Shown here piece after piece: positions 45,895 through 57,600 of a DNA stretch of 64,000 bases (the stretch's first letter is position 1; each line of letters begins with the position of its first letter). The notes beneath the pieces are model-generated. The model was not told the origin of the DNA, did not search any database, and worked only from the letters and a program-made list of their open reading frames with translations. Made by a program: the position numbers and the translations under genes. The DNA is from Atherix ibis (lineage: Eukaryota > Arthropoda > Insecta > Diptera > Athericidae), in assembly GCA_958298945.1 (NCBI GenBank), contig OY282609.1, positions 54,966,220 to 55,030,219 of the forward strand. Direction: 5' to 3'.

Positions 45895-46075
45895 AGAAGA
45901 AGAGATATAAGCATGACATAAACCTGGTTCAATAACTTTACCTTGCGGAACACTAGTTATGATAGGGGATATTTCGGAATATTCAGTACTAACTGCTACA
46001 TGGAAAGAGGGAAAAGGAAGCTTTGAAATAATGCTGCACTTAATCAAAAACCAAACACACTTGGACAGGACTTTC
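45895..46075 (-). pseudogene. Jockey-like reverse-transcriptase scrap
   Basis: The minus-strand frame contains FHVAVSTEYSEISPIITSVP followed by QGKVIEPGLCHAYIS. This lines up with the jockey block reading FQV....YSEISPI.AGVPQGS.LGP...NIYTS. The GS and LGP residues are changed, so it is inactive. The piece abuts the AAG-rich tail of the RTE-like LINE, as if that LINE had inserted into it. Confidence 0.55.
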
Positions 46076-46079
46076 TTCG

Positions 46080-47450
46080 GTCACGAGAGGAATTAATGTA
46101 ATAAACTAAACAATAACTGAAATCCATATTGGTGATCAAAAATGGGAGAAAATTTTATGTTCGATTATTATTTTTTTAAATAAATATAAAATTTCAATAA
46201 TATCTAAGAAAGTTTTTCAGAAACCAAATAATAATAATTGTACGTTTAAATATAAACAAAGATTCGTATTTCCAATTATATTCGAAATTTAGTCTGTAGT
46301 TTTTTTCAACTTTAGCACCTGGAGTTCTATCTAAAGAGAAGAAAGATAAAACCAGAAGAAAATAATTATACGAAATGGAAATAGAAAGATTTCCTATCCG
46401 AAGACCCATTCTAATAGAGCGATTCTTTGATTTCGATATCGTTTCCATATTTAAAAATGTATGCACGAATGTACTTCGAATATCGAAGAGTTATTATCTT
46501 GAAAATTTATACGGTCAGAAAGTTTTATCTAAACTACAAAAAATTTATATCAAATGTCATTCTGCTATTTGGACGAGCTTCTACCACCTCATCATCAATT
46601 TGCCTTTCTTGTCCATCAATTATTCTTCTGCCAAAAATAAAATGATTTTAACATTTTCTATGGTGGAAAAAGGTTTTTTTTGGATCTTCTCAAACGTCTC
46701 TAATAGTAAGTATTGTGAATTTTCCATCATCTCATGGCTGCGCACCACTAACAATTTCCCCGAAATCATTTATTCGTAGAGTAGAATATTGTATCTACAC
46801 TTTTATATCCGATAATCTTGAATAATCCAAAGCAATCATCTGATATTATGGAATATTATTCAGGAAAATTATGCGAATCAAACAACGAGTAAACGAAAAT
46901 TCCTCTAGAAATTTATTTCGAATACTAACCATGCAATTTAAATCGATCCTATTTTATTCCACTCCAATTTATTTATAAAGAAGGATGCCTTCACATTCCA
47001 TGCTTTATTAATAAATTGGTTTATTTTGTATTTTCGAAATAAAATAACAGAACGTACAAGAATTTTATTAATAAGGTTGAAAATTGAAACTTTTACAATT
47101 AGAAAATTAATAGGAATTGATTTCAGCTGATAATGGCGGTTACTCCATTTCAAAATAAAGTAAATGTGAGAGCGCGCATTATTAAAAGTATATGCTCGTA
47201 TTTTTAATATTTAAAATAACTTAACTAACTCTTCAAAATACTTCAATTAAATGCAATAAAATAATTTTCTTTTTCAATTTACAATCAAAAGGTGGTTATT
47301 TTTTTCTAATAAAACAAATACTTTTTATATCTCTTATAATAGATACTTAAAAAATCTTTCTTCTAAACATGAATACTAAAAACGTGCATCAATTAAAAAT
47401 TAATATTAAAAAATGTGTATTTTCGAATACATATACTAAATACGTAATAC
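46080..47450. other. A/T-rich stretch with one unexplained open frame
   Basis: A 134-codon frame runs on the plus strand from 46375 to 46779, starting with a real ATG (MEIERFPIRRPILIERFFDF) and ending IIYS. It has no recognised domain and an aromatic and Ile-rich composition, as expected of translated A/T-rich DNA. Nothing else was recognised. Confidence 0.4.
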
Positions 47451-47453
47451 ATA

Positions 47454-48322
47454 CGAGGTCTGTTCCGAAAGTATCGCGAATTTTGAATTTTCGCCTTAAT
47501 TGAAAAAGTATCGCGAATTTTGTGGCGTTATGTTGGTACTCATGTCTCTCACTTATGCCGACTAGTTCAGCCATTTTGAATGGTCAGCTAATTTTTGACA
47601 GCTGCTTTGCTTGCACGTGTTTTGTCTCATCTTGGATTTTTGCTCAATTTCGACCAAAAACACCATCGCATTAACATTGCCAAGGCGCTGTTGGACTCTG
47701 TCCGCGATGACACAAATTTGCTCCAGAGGGTCATAACTGGTGACGAATCATGGGTTTATGGTTATGACATGGAAACCAAAGCTCAATCATTTCAATGGAA
47801 ACTTCCGCACGAGCCAAGACCGAAAAAAGTGCGCCAAGTTCGGTCGAATGTAAAGGTTTTGCTTACAGTTTTCTTCGATTGCAGGAGCCACAGGGTAGAA
47901 CGGTCAATAAGGAATATCACCTGCATGTTGCGCGAAGCAATTCGCCAGACACCCCCGGATTTGTGGAAGAACAAAAATTTGCTTTTGCCATTTTTGGCCA
48001 AAAACAACACACTAATAATGCCGCAGCCACCATATTCCCCAGATCTGGCCCCTGTGACTTTTTCTTGTTCCCGAAACTGAAGAGCCCCATGAAAGGACGA
48101 CGTTACGCTACGATTGAGGAGATAAAGACGGCATCGAAGGAGGAGCTGAACAAGATCACAAAAAATGATTTTTTGAAGGGCTTCGAGGATTGGCAAAAGC
48201 TTTGGCACAAGTGTATAATATCTGGTTGGGATTACTCTGAAGGGGACAGAATAGATATTCATGCATAAATAAATAATTTTTGAAAAAACACAAAATTCGC
48301 GATACTTTTTGAACAGACCTCG
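47454..48322 (+). mobile_element. Mariner family A, internally deleted copy (A2)
   Basis: The ends CGAGGTCTGTTCCGAAAGTA and its complement are flanked by TA (47452-47453, 48323-48324). The element is 869 bp. Compared with the copy at 11.5 kb it lacks about 368 bp of the N-terminal coding region (junction GATTTTTGCTCAATTT at 47635-47650) and the block encoding HHDNGPAHTS (junction GCTTTTGCCATTTTTGGCC at about 47981-47999). The same two junctions occur in the copy at 53.6 kb. Confidence 0.95.
47643..48268 (+). pseudogene. Family A transposase remnant (A2)
   Basis: The frame enters at LNFDQKHHRINIAKALLDSV and keeps the first catalytic block ITGDESWVYGYDMETKAQSF (about 47727-47790), followed by LPHEPRPKKVRQ and NVKVLLTVFFDC. 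A deletion near 47880-47895 shifts the frame. The second catalytic Asp is deleted. PPYSPDLAP is followed by a one-base loss that destroys the third block (CDFF becomes out of frame near 48053). The C-terminus GWDYSEGDRIDIHA ends at TAA 48266-48268. It also lacks the whole DNA-binding domain. Confidence 0.92.
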
Positions 48323-48324
48323 TA

Positions 48325-51235
48325 TATTTGCATAAAATAAAATTGTCTTTTTCTTAAAAATAAATAGTAAAGAAAGTATCTACGCTCAAAAATAAATGCT
48401 TAAATAGAAAATATTCTATTTAAAGTACCGGGAGTACATGAATTAAAAGATCTCTTTATAATGAAACTTTTACCATAAAATGTACTTGAAAACTAAAGGT
48501 GAAAATATTGAATGACTTTTGGTTGTCTTATTTTTTTATATTTAACTCTCTTTTTAGACCTTACAAAAAATAATCAAAAATCTCTGCAATCATTCCACAT
48601 TTTATTTGATTTCATCTTTACCAAAAATTAATATAAAAAGCTGATGAAATTTACTTTGATTTGGAATAAGTTTTTAATTAATATTTTAATAATTGCCAAA
48701 AGAAATTTTATTCTTTGATAATAACTTTTGTTATTTTACCTATAAAGAGAGAATAAAATTATAAGATGTTTTTGAATAGTAATAATTAATAAAATTTATA
48801 TAAAAGTGAAAAGATAAACATTAAAAAAAATTTTTGTTTTCTATTTAATATGAGAATTTCAAAGAAGCCTTCTTTGAATATGAAAGAGAGAGTTATCCTC
48901 AAGGGGTGGTAGTGATTAATGTGAAAATTAGTAAATTATTTTGAAAACGTGCCTATCAAAATAAAACTTTCTCAAAGTATTTATTTCATTATCCATAAAA
49001 AAAATATTGTAAATATTTGAATGAATTTTTATTATGATTTCTCAGTTAAAGTAGCTGAATTTTAGGTTCAACCCTAAAATAAGGAAAAAAGCATTATTCA
49101 TTAAAATGTTAAATAATATTATATATTTGATATACAGTACGCATATCTTTTGGAACTCTTTAGTGGGTATAATTAATGTTTTTAATATAAAATTTTTTAA
49201 CAAATTGCATTTTAATAAGCAAAATTTCTACGACAGTAAAATGAACAATTTTGTTTTTGATTAACTAAGAGTGATTTACTGAGAACAAATAGTGGTCTTT
49301 AAAAATCCACTTTTCATATTAACATTACTTTGATTTATATGCTCAAATGGTTACAGAATATGCTCACTTTAGTGTGATTATTTAAAAAAAAAAAGAATTA
49401 CTCTAAATTTGAAACGAATTTAAATTTACAATAAACGCTCTCGTCAAATTTTATTAATACCACATTTGAATTTTGATAAGAAAAAGATGGAAAAAAATTA
49501 TAGAAAAATAACACAATACCTACTAGAATATATTTATTTTATTGAGAATGTATTTGAATAATAAAATCCATATACAAGAAAGAGATAGACTAGAAAAATA
49601 TAAGAAATGAAATTTATAAAGTTTTCGTACTTTTAGCATAAAATTCAATAAACAGTTTCGACCATAAATTGATTATTTTATGAATTTTGGTAACATTTTA
49701 CGAGTACGCATATTGTAAGCACAAGTAAGTGACCAAAAAAAACAAATAAAATTGGGGGATGATGTTATACTCCAGAGTACCATACAAACAAAGAAAAAAA
49801 TAATATTAATAAAAATAAACCAAATACACATACCAAGAGGAATAATATTCAGATTATTATATTGAATAAAATTGTTTTTATAAACAAACTTATATCTCTA
49901 CTGCCACCCCTATTACAGGGTACTTTTTTTTTCTTGTAAGCCAATAATCAACAAATTCTCTACCGCCCTACCTACACTGTACATTTCATCCTCACCCCAT
50001 TTGGTGTTTCTTATTATTTATTCTCTTTGGTAATTTCTTCGTAACATTACCAAAATAGAAGAATAGAAGATAAGAAAGTTTTCTAATTTCTTTATTTGTT
50101 TTCATTTTTATTTCTATTTTTCATTATGAATTTGAAAGAAAAATTTTTTTAAACATATTTTGAACTTTCTCTTATTATTATTATGATTTTTTAATCAATA
50201 TTTTCCCAAAATTTTTCTCTCTTTCTTTAAATTTTTACAATTTCTCTTAACTTTTTGTACTATTAGAACTTTTATATTTATTTTTTGTTTTAACAGCACA
50301 GCATGTTAATTTTATTGAAATTCTCTTAAGTTGTTGCTAAAAATATTGGCGAGAAAAATATAAAAAAAATTAAATTGACAAGGATATACAGCATGGTTAA
50401 TAGGAGGCAACTGATTGACTGTGAAGCTAGAATGTAACAAAAAAAATGTGCTCCTTAAAGAAAATTATTAGACGAAAAAAAAATATTTTCTCATATTGGA
50501 AAAGGAAACTCTAAAGGAAAACTGTAGTTTCATAAGAAACTTTAAAAATAAAACGAACAAAATATTAAACCATTTATGAAAATATCCTTGAGAGTAGTTT
50601 TTTTTTCATCTTCTCACACATTCTACAAAAAAAAACACATATTCTACACTATTTATTCACCTGCAATTTGTTCACCTCACAAAACTTTATTATTTTACAT
50701 TTGCGTTTTGCTTTTTTTTTGTGAATTATTTATGGTTTAAATTCAATCGTTAATTTTTAGTATCCAAAAAATACTTAATTTATTGTAAAAGTTTTTTTTC
50801 TTTATTAAAATCTTTTTTTTTTTAAATATCTTTACTTTTCTTGCATAGAGTACAAAACTGTAATTGAAAGGATATTGAAGAGAAATTTTTTGGTTTGTTT
50901 TATGAAACAAGTAGAGTTATTGTTTATTAATTAAATAAAAATTTATTAAAAATCGTATCGTACACGGTTGTATTTTATGAAAATAGAATTTATTCTTTTT
51001 TTAAAAGCCATTTCTACTGATGGCAAATCAGAATCTTTGGCGAAAACTACCATAAAAATGGTACCTAGCGCCCCTGTTCACCATATTTTCTCTGCGGCTG
51101 ACTAATAATAGTTCTAATTAAAATTTTATGGTTATTTAACAACTTTTTCTTTTTTAAATGAAAAAATTAGTTACATGAAGTCTTTTTCCATAAATAATAT
51201 TCTTCACCTTCGTTTGCACCTTCTCAATCTATAAC
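48325..51235. other. Long A/T-rich stretch without recognised genes
   Basis: No coding signal, transposon end or RNA was recognised. Contents are A/T runs and short purine/pyrimidine blocks. Confidence 0.5.
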
Positions 51236-51237
51236 TA

Positions 51238-52393
51238 CCAGGTGTATAAGCTTAAATCCGCTGTTTAGTTATAGATGGCGTGAGTGAGCGTATTAAGCTA
51301 CCATGGGCACGTCATACTTTTTTTTTTATGAGCTTGACATATGCCAACATTAATCAGTGCATATTATCAGCAATTTCGTACAACAACACACATTTTTCCT
51401 TTGGTAATCATGTCTAGTTTTGTGCCAGAAAAAGAGCATATGCGGGAAGCTCTGCTTTTCTGTTTCAATTTGAAGAAATCGGCTGTCGAATCGCATCGAA
51501 TGCTTATGGCGGCATATGGTGACAGTGCTTTATTGGAAACAACGTTCCGAGATTGGTTTCGTCGGTTCAAAAACGGCAATTTTGACTTGTTGGACAAAAA
51601 GCGTGAAAATCGGCCTAGGCAGGTTGAGGACCATCAATTGCAGGCTTTTTGGACGATACCCAATCGCAATAAATGCTCGTGGAGCAATTGGATGTTACTC
51701 AACCAGCCATTTCTATGCGTCTGCGTGCCATGGGGAAAATTGAACAGATCGGAAAATGGCTGCCGCATGAATTGAACGATATTTTGAGAACACTAAACAC
51801 AAGAAATTGTCGGTTGATCTCGGCCAACCATCAACATCTTCCCCAAGACCAAATCGCTTCGGACGGAAGGCGATGCTGTGCGTTTGGTGGGATCAGCAGG
51901 GTATCGTCTACTATGTCAATGCCCACCGCTACCACCAAAACTGATCAAATTGCACCGCGCTCTGCGTGACAAAAGGACGGATTATCAACAAAAATATGAC
52001 AAGCTGATTTTTCTCCACGAAAGCGCACCATCGCACACGTCCAAAATGGTCCGAAACTATCGTACTTGGAGATGCTCAACTGGGAGGTGCTATCCCACCC
52101 CGTTTATTCACCAGACCTGGCCTCTTCCGACTACCACCTGTTTTCGTCGATGGGTCACGCGCTTGCTGAGCAGCACTTCGTTTCTTACGAAGACGTCCGA
52201 AAATGGCTTGATGAGTGTTTTGCCTCGAAAGAGAAGGAATTTTTTTGGCGTGGTATCCACAAATTGCCTGAGAGATGGGAAAAATGTGTAGCTAGCGAGG
52301 GCAAGTACTTTGAATAAATTTGTTTTTGCTTTCTATGGAAAAAACATGTGTTGTTTCGACTAAAAAACAGTGGATTTAAGCTTATACAGCTGG
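51238..52393 (+). mobile_element. Mariner family B, copy 5
   Basis: The ends CCAGGTGTATAAGCTTAAAT and the complement (one change, ATACAGCTGG) lie between TA at 51236-51237 and TA at 52394-52395. It is 1156 bp long, in plus orientation. Confidence 0.95.
51410..52317 (+). pseudogene. Mauritiana-type mariner transposase, dead (copy B5)
   Basis: The start MSSFVPEKEHMREALLFCFN is at 51410. The first helix-turn-helix and the linker to DKKRENRPRQVEDHQLQAF are intact, then the frame changes. The second helix (QLDVTQPAISMRLRAMGKIE) and KWLPHELND follow, after which a deletion jumps to LRTLN and removes the first catalytic Asp. The block after CAFGGISRV is shifted and shortened. At the second catalytic position the sequence is FLHESAPSHTSKMV (about 52013-52050), so Asp is replaced by Glu. 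The third block VYSPDLASSDYHLFSS is intact (about 52100-52150). The C-terminal end CVASEGKYFE and TAA (52315-52317) is complete. Not functional. Confidence 0.93.
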
Positions 52394-52399
52394 TAACTA

Positions 52400-53390
52400 C
52401 CAACCACTTTAATCATACCAGAATTTACAAATATGAAAAAATGCCTACAAATTAGTAAATTACGTATAGTATTTGTTTTAAACTTTATCCAACACATCGT
52501 AAACAATTTTTCCTCACATTAGTGATGATACTAAAAATTTGAATAGTTTTCCACTAAACATGACAGGATTTTGAGTGCATTAAACTATATTGGTAGCTTT
52601 TCTAAGAGATGCCAGCAGATATTGGAGTATCTACGAGCTACTCCTAAAAGTTGGTTTATTTATCATACTTTATATTAAATATAATCAGTGACCCGAAACT
52701 TGTGCACATTACTCGTAGTAGTATTTCATATGCTATGCATTTGCTGTCGTAAGTGATTCTCAATGTCTGTAGATACTTTTATGTTTTAATGGGAAAATTG
52801 AAATTACATTGCAATTATGAAAAGCTACACAAGCAAATCAATTCTTGGCTTATTTATTCTGATGCAAGAGTGAGGTTAGATTATACTCAAAAAATAAACA
52901 GACACTCACGCTTATTACTAAGTAACGTTATCAAATATTTATTCATAAAATGTAATAAAATCCTGCAGTCAAATTTTAATTAATAATATTTCAAACTATC
53001 ATATAACCTATGGCTCAGAAAAAGTATTTTTTTTCTTTTCCTTTTTACTTCTACTCTTAGTTTAAATCAAGTTTCAATTTATTCAAAACCACATTTGTAA
53101 ATTGGAAATATATTCAGCAGAATAGAAACTATTTAATTAATTATGAATAAAGTATCTCAACAAAAAAAATTTAATAAGAATAATCAGTAAACATTTATTT
53201 CTGCATTTCAGTGAAAATGCTCTCTTCCAGATATGTAATCAGTTATTTATTATTATTACTTAAAATTATGATATTGAAATTTTTTGAACGTTCGTTTTTT
53301 ATTGTATTTGTTAAAGAATTTCCTTAACAATTTTTAATTGTGGCCATAACTTTTTAGTTGTCTTTCGACAGTAAGTAAAAAGTGGAGGAT
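52400..53390. other. A/T-rich stretch without recognised genes
   Basis: The open frame at 52753-52983 has no recognisable motif. Nothing else is seen before the LINE fragment. Confidence 0.5.
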
Positions 53391-53574
53391 AACTCTTAAT
53401 CCTATATGGGGAGGCATAGAAATAGGATAGTTGTTCTTGCAGGGAGAAAATATGCAGAAATCATAAGAAATAAATGTTATATGTCAACACCTTTAAACAA
53501 CGCCATCAGTTTACTTATCATATTAGGTGTTCCGCAAGGCAGTAACAATGGGCCACTTTTATACAATGTGTATA

Positions 53575-54436
53575 CGAGGTCTGTTCAAAAAGTATCGTGA
53601 ATTTTGAATTTCCACGGGTTACGTATATTCGATTGAATGTTCAGTTAATTTTTGACAGCTGCTTTGCTTGCACGTGTTTTGGCTCGTCTTCGATTTTTGC
53701 TCAATTTCCACCAAAACAGCATCGTATTAATATTGCTAAGGAGCTGTTGGACTCTGTCCGCGATGACCCAAATTTACTCCAGAGGGTCATAACTGGTGAC
53801 GAATCATGGGTTTATGGTTATAACGTAGAAACCAAAGCTCAATCATCCCAATGGATGCTGCCGCACGAACCAAGACCGACAAAAGCGCGAAGTTCGGTCG
53901 AATGTTAAGGTTTTGCTTACAGTTTTCTTCAATTGCTGGGGCATGGTGCATTATGAATTCTTGCCAAAGGGTAGAACGGTCAATAAGGAATATTACCTGC
54001 AAGTTATGCGCAAGTTGCGTGAAGCAATCCGCCAGAAACGCCCGGATTTGTGGAAGAACAAAAATTGGCTTTTGCCATTTTTGGCCAAAAACAACACAAT
54101 AATAATGCCGCAGCCACCGTATTCCCCAGATCTGGCCCCCTGTGACTTTTTCTTGTTCCCGAAACTGAAGAGCCCCATAAAATGACGACGCTACGCTACG
54201 ATTGATCACAAAAAATGATTTTTGAAGTGCTTCGAGGATTGGATCACAAAAAATGATGACCTGAACAAGATCACAAAAATGATTTTTTGAAGTGCTTAGA
54301 GGATTGCGAAAAACATTGGCACAAGTGCATAATATTTGGTGGGGATTACTTCGAAGGGGACAAAATAGATATTCATGAATAAATAAATAATTTTTGAAAA
54401 AACACAAAATTCGCAATACTTTTTGAACAGACCTCG
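53575..54436 (+). mobile_element. Mariner family A, internally deleted copy (A3), nested in a LINE
   Basis: The ends CGAGGTCTGTTCAAAAAGTA and its complement lie between TATA on both sides (53571-53574, 54437-54440). The 862-bp element shares both internal junctions of the A2 copy (GATTTTTGCTCAATTT at 53692-53707, and GCTTTTGCCATTTTTGGCC at 54068-54086). It has in addition lost part of the 5' leader (around 53633) and acquired small duplications near 54200-54290. Confidence 0.95.
53708..54380 (+). pseudogene. Family A transposase remnant (A3)
   Basis: The frame enters at HRINIAKELLDSVRDDPNLL and contains the first catalytic block VITGDESWVYGYNVETKAQS (about 53787-53845). A one-base loss near 53890 shifts the frame, which then reads FLPKGRTVNKEYYLQVMRKL (53960 on). 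The helix-turn-helix domain and the second catalytic Asp are missing through the two shared deletions. The third block PPYSPDLAPCDFFLFPKLK is intact (54113-54170). A stop follows at about 54183, and the C-terminal coding region is scrambled by duplications of the TCACAAAAAATGA segment. Not functional. Confidence 0.9.
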
Positions 54437-54486
54437 TATATGCCACCTAATCTCAAAATCTTCACAACCACCTATGCGGATGAAAA

Positions 54487-54607
54487 GTTCGGTATTTGGT
54501 TCTCTATCGTATAAACCAGTCTTTTGGATATGCGGTTCTATAATACTTTAAGTACTACATAGAACCCCATATCCAAGAGACTAGTTTATAAGATGGGAAA
54601 CCGAAGA
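54487..54607. repeat. Imperfect foldback hairpin of about 120 bp
   Basis: The left arm (54487-54548) and the right arm (54550-54607) are imperfect reverse complements. Paired blocks include TTCGGT with ACCGAA, TATAAACCAGTCTTTTGGAT with ATCCAAGAGACTAGTTTATA, and GGTTCTAT with ATAGAACC. The centre is the short palindrome AAGTACTT. It lies right after the LINE remnant. It could be a foldback-type repeat or a hairpin RNA source; the sequence alone does not decide. Confidence 0.85.
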
Positions 54608-54619
54608 GTGTTTATATTG

Positions 54620-57600
54620 CCTTCGTTCTCTGCTCAGAAGCCCCTTGATTATACCAGGACAAATTACTTAATTGGAACTCTCGCACGACACTAAAATAAC
54701 TTGAACTTTTTCAAAATATTAAATAAAATGAAAACTTTACGAATCAACTATAATATTTAAAGGATACAGGATCGGATAAAAATGATTTTATTTCCTCAAA
54801 TAAATATTTAAAAAAATGTGTGATTAAAAGTCATATCTTAGATTATGGAAAAATTAACTTTTATTTTTTAAGATGATTTATACAATTACAAAGAAAGAAA
54901 TATTTTCAATTAGTGAAAATCTGACAAAACATTTAGAAAAGGGAAGAGATTTTCTTTAAAAAAATGTTTTAAAATTATTTTCAATAATTTCTTTAAATAA
55001 TCAATACCAAAACAAAATACGTTTCGACGGAGTATTAGAAAGAATTTTCCAATCAACTGACATAGAAAATTCCAATGCATACAGGAATTTATCATAAAAA
55101 AAATTGGTGCAAAGTAAAAATAAATGAAATTTAAGCCTAAACCCGTCCTACATTAACACAAAGTTAAAAATATAAAAAATTGTAGAGAAAAACAAGAAAT
55201 AAAAAGTGTTTTGGCGATATTAATAAATAATAATGTTCATATTATAATCATTTTTTCACTATATAATATATATTGAAGAACAAAATGGAAAATTCTCAAC
55301 ATTCCCTTAATGATTAAATAAAATAAAATCGAATTCCAATGATAAATGTTATCTTGTATAAATATTATTGATTTGGAATTTTACATTTTTTCTACTTAAA
55401 AAAAAAAAGGAAAAATGTAGGAAAGAAAAATTGTCACAGGATATTTATGTGGATGAAGGATATACAACTTAATATAATATAATATTTTATTTATTACACA
55501 GTATGTCATTTATTCGTATTTAAGGACATACATAATAGTATATGTACATTTATAGAATTTAAAGAGTGTTTTTTTCTGATAAAAAATAAGCCTGACATAA
55601 TACGAGTATATCGAAAGAATTCTGCTTGAAATTAAATGTGATGTTGTGTATGTGATAAATAAAAAAAAAGTGTATCCCCGATCATAGGGGGTAAGATGTG
55701 TTCTACTATGGGAAATTTTCAAAATATATTTTTTAATATATATTTGCTACCCTTCAGCCATCATACACGTAAAGATTAAACTTTATGATTTGGGGGCATA
55801 AATAATTCCTCTCCATTCTCGATGTTTTATCGAAAATATTGTAATTAATTTCTGATATTGTAAGCGAAATTTGATATTTTTTTTCCAAATTAAATCGGTT
55901 AACAATTTTTGAGAGAGAATATTTTTTTTTTCATTTAAAATTAATGCAAAAATGATGACAGGAAAAGTATTATAAAAATATTAACTATCTGCGTGCTCTC
56001 CCTTTTCAGCAGCCTATCTTTCTTAAATGTAAAAATAAAAAAGTACGTTTTATTTATTGAATCTAGCTCTACCCCTAATTTTCCCATTTTTTTTTGAGCA
56101 GACTTTTTGTATATAATCATTTCCATACCAAAGATAATTTCTATTTCGTTCTCTTTTCCTATAGAACTGTCAAATTTTTATTGAAATTTTTAATTGATTT
56201 TATTTTACCGTCAATTATGAATTTTTGATTGATGCGGGTAATCAGCAGATACAAAATTGCAGGCTGTCTGTCGATTACAGATCAATAAAAAAAAAACCAC
56301 CCTCATACAAACATTGATACATTCTTTAACATTTTCGTAAAAGCATCCGCCAGCTTAAGATAAAGTATACGTGCTCTCAATTATGAGGGTAGGTGTATTT
56401 AACAAAAGAAAGATTTTTTTTCTCACTGTTTGTCAATTTTCCGGTCGATTTTTTCTCCATTACGTTAGATCCTTTTTTGCTTTTATTTTTTGTTTAGTCT
56501 TCCTTTTTATTTTGTTCATTTTGTCTTTTCTCAACAAAAAAAAAAACTCGTTTAACTTCTAGCTTAAAGTTGGATTACATGAAAATTCAATTTATTAAAC
56601 AACAAGGAAAGTCTTCAATACATTTTTACAAGAATACAAAAAAACAAAAAACAAATGAAATAAAAAAGGTATAAAGTTACATGATATCAAATTAATTTAG
56701 GAGGATAGAAATTTGTATTCCTTAAGGTTGGAAAGGGTAGGAGATGTCGCGGTAGTCATGAAATATAACGAGTGGGTGGTTCAGAATCACTGAAGATTAA
56801 GTTTCGTCTGTTGTTATGTTGCTTTTTTTTTATTTATTTGTCTTTGGGAATTTGTTTTTTTCTTTCTGTACTTCCAAAGTATTAAGTCTAAAAATTAATT
56901 TACAATTTTGATGACATTAAAATAGCATTAAATTGATTTTGGTCCTATTTTGAATATGAAAAAAAAAACATAACATACAAAATGAAAAAAACTTTGGTGA
57001 GAAGAAAATGTCAAAAAAATGCTTTTGAAAAAGAATGCGAAAAAATAGAATTATTAATACTACAAAAATAAAAGTTGACTTTTATTTAAATTTATATTGT
57101 ACAAAGAAAAACGAGGGAAATATTGAAAAAGAAAATTCAAAAGTTTGAGGTTAAGAACAATTTGTGAAAACATTTGAAAAAAAACACAAAACAAATAAGT
57201 GGGAGGGATAGAAAATTATGTAAAATTATTAAATTTATTTAAAAAAAAAAAAAACCAAATACACCCTCATTTTTTTTTGTCCCTTTCCAAACAAAATTAT
57301 GAATTGACGATTGGAAGAAGAAATAAAATGAAAAATGGCGGACATTACCATTTTAGAAGTTCGCCAGTTTGCCATTTTCCCACAATTATGATTTCACTGT
57401 CGGTTTTTTTTTGTTCTTTTTTAAACTCAAATTTGTCAATAGGAGAATAAGAAGAAAAATTCCGAAAGTTAAAAAATAAAGTTTGAAATGTTATTAAAAC
57501 TTTTTCTTGAAAGAGAAATGATTTTTACCATTTTCTTTTTTGTAGTATATATTTTTGAAATCTTTTACTTTTTGCATTTTTTTTTTTTTTTGTGTTTCGA

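Larger units (their letters stand above)
43020..45910 (+). mobile_element. RTE-like LINE remnant, split by mariner E
   Basis: Frame-shifted translation from about 43056 to 44600 gives pieces in the order expected for an RTE-type LINE, on the plus strand. The last codons read KAKA-stop-FGL-stop at about 44598. The mariner at 44604-45884 lies just after them. On its other side the sequence resumes GCTAAAGAAGAAGAAGAG (about 45887-45904), an AAG-type tail like the simple-repeat tails of RTE elements. Joining the flanks across the mariner gives a continuous 3' end. Confidence 0.7.
53391..54486 (+). pseudogene. Jockey-like LINE reverse transcriptase, interrupted by mariner A3
   Basis: The left part (53391-53572) reads LAGRKYAEIIRNKCYMST and IILGVPQGSNNGPLLYNVY, the conserved reverse-transcriptase block GVPQGS..GPLL.N.Y. 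The mariner then intervenes. On its far side (54439-54520) the translation resumes MPPNLKIFTTTYADEKFGIW, in which YADE corresponds to the catalytic YADD or FADD motif with the second Asp changed to Glu. The two halves are collinear with jockey-type enzymes, which shows the mariner entered an already existing LINE copy. A stop follows at about 54513. Confidence 0.75.
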
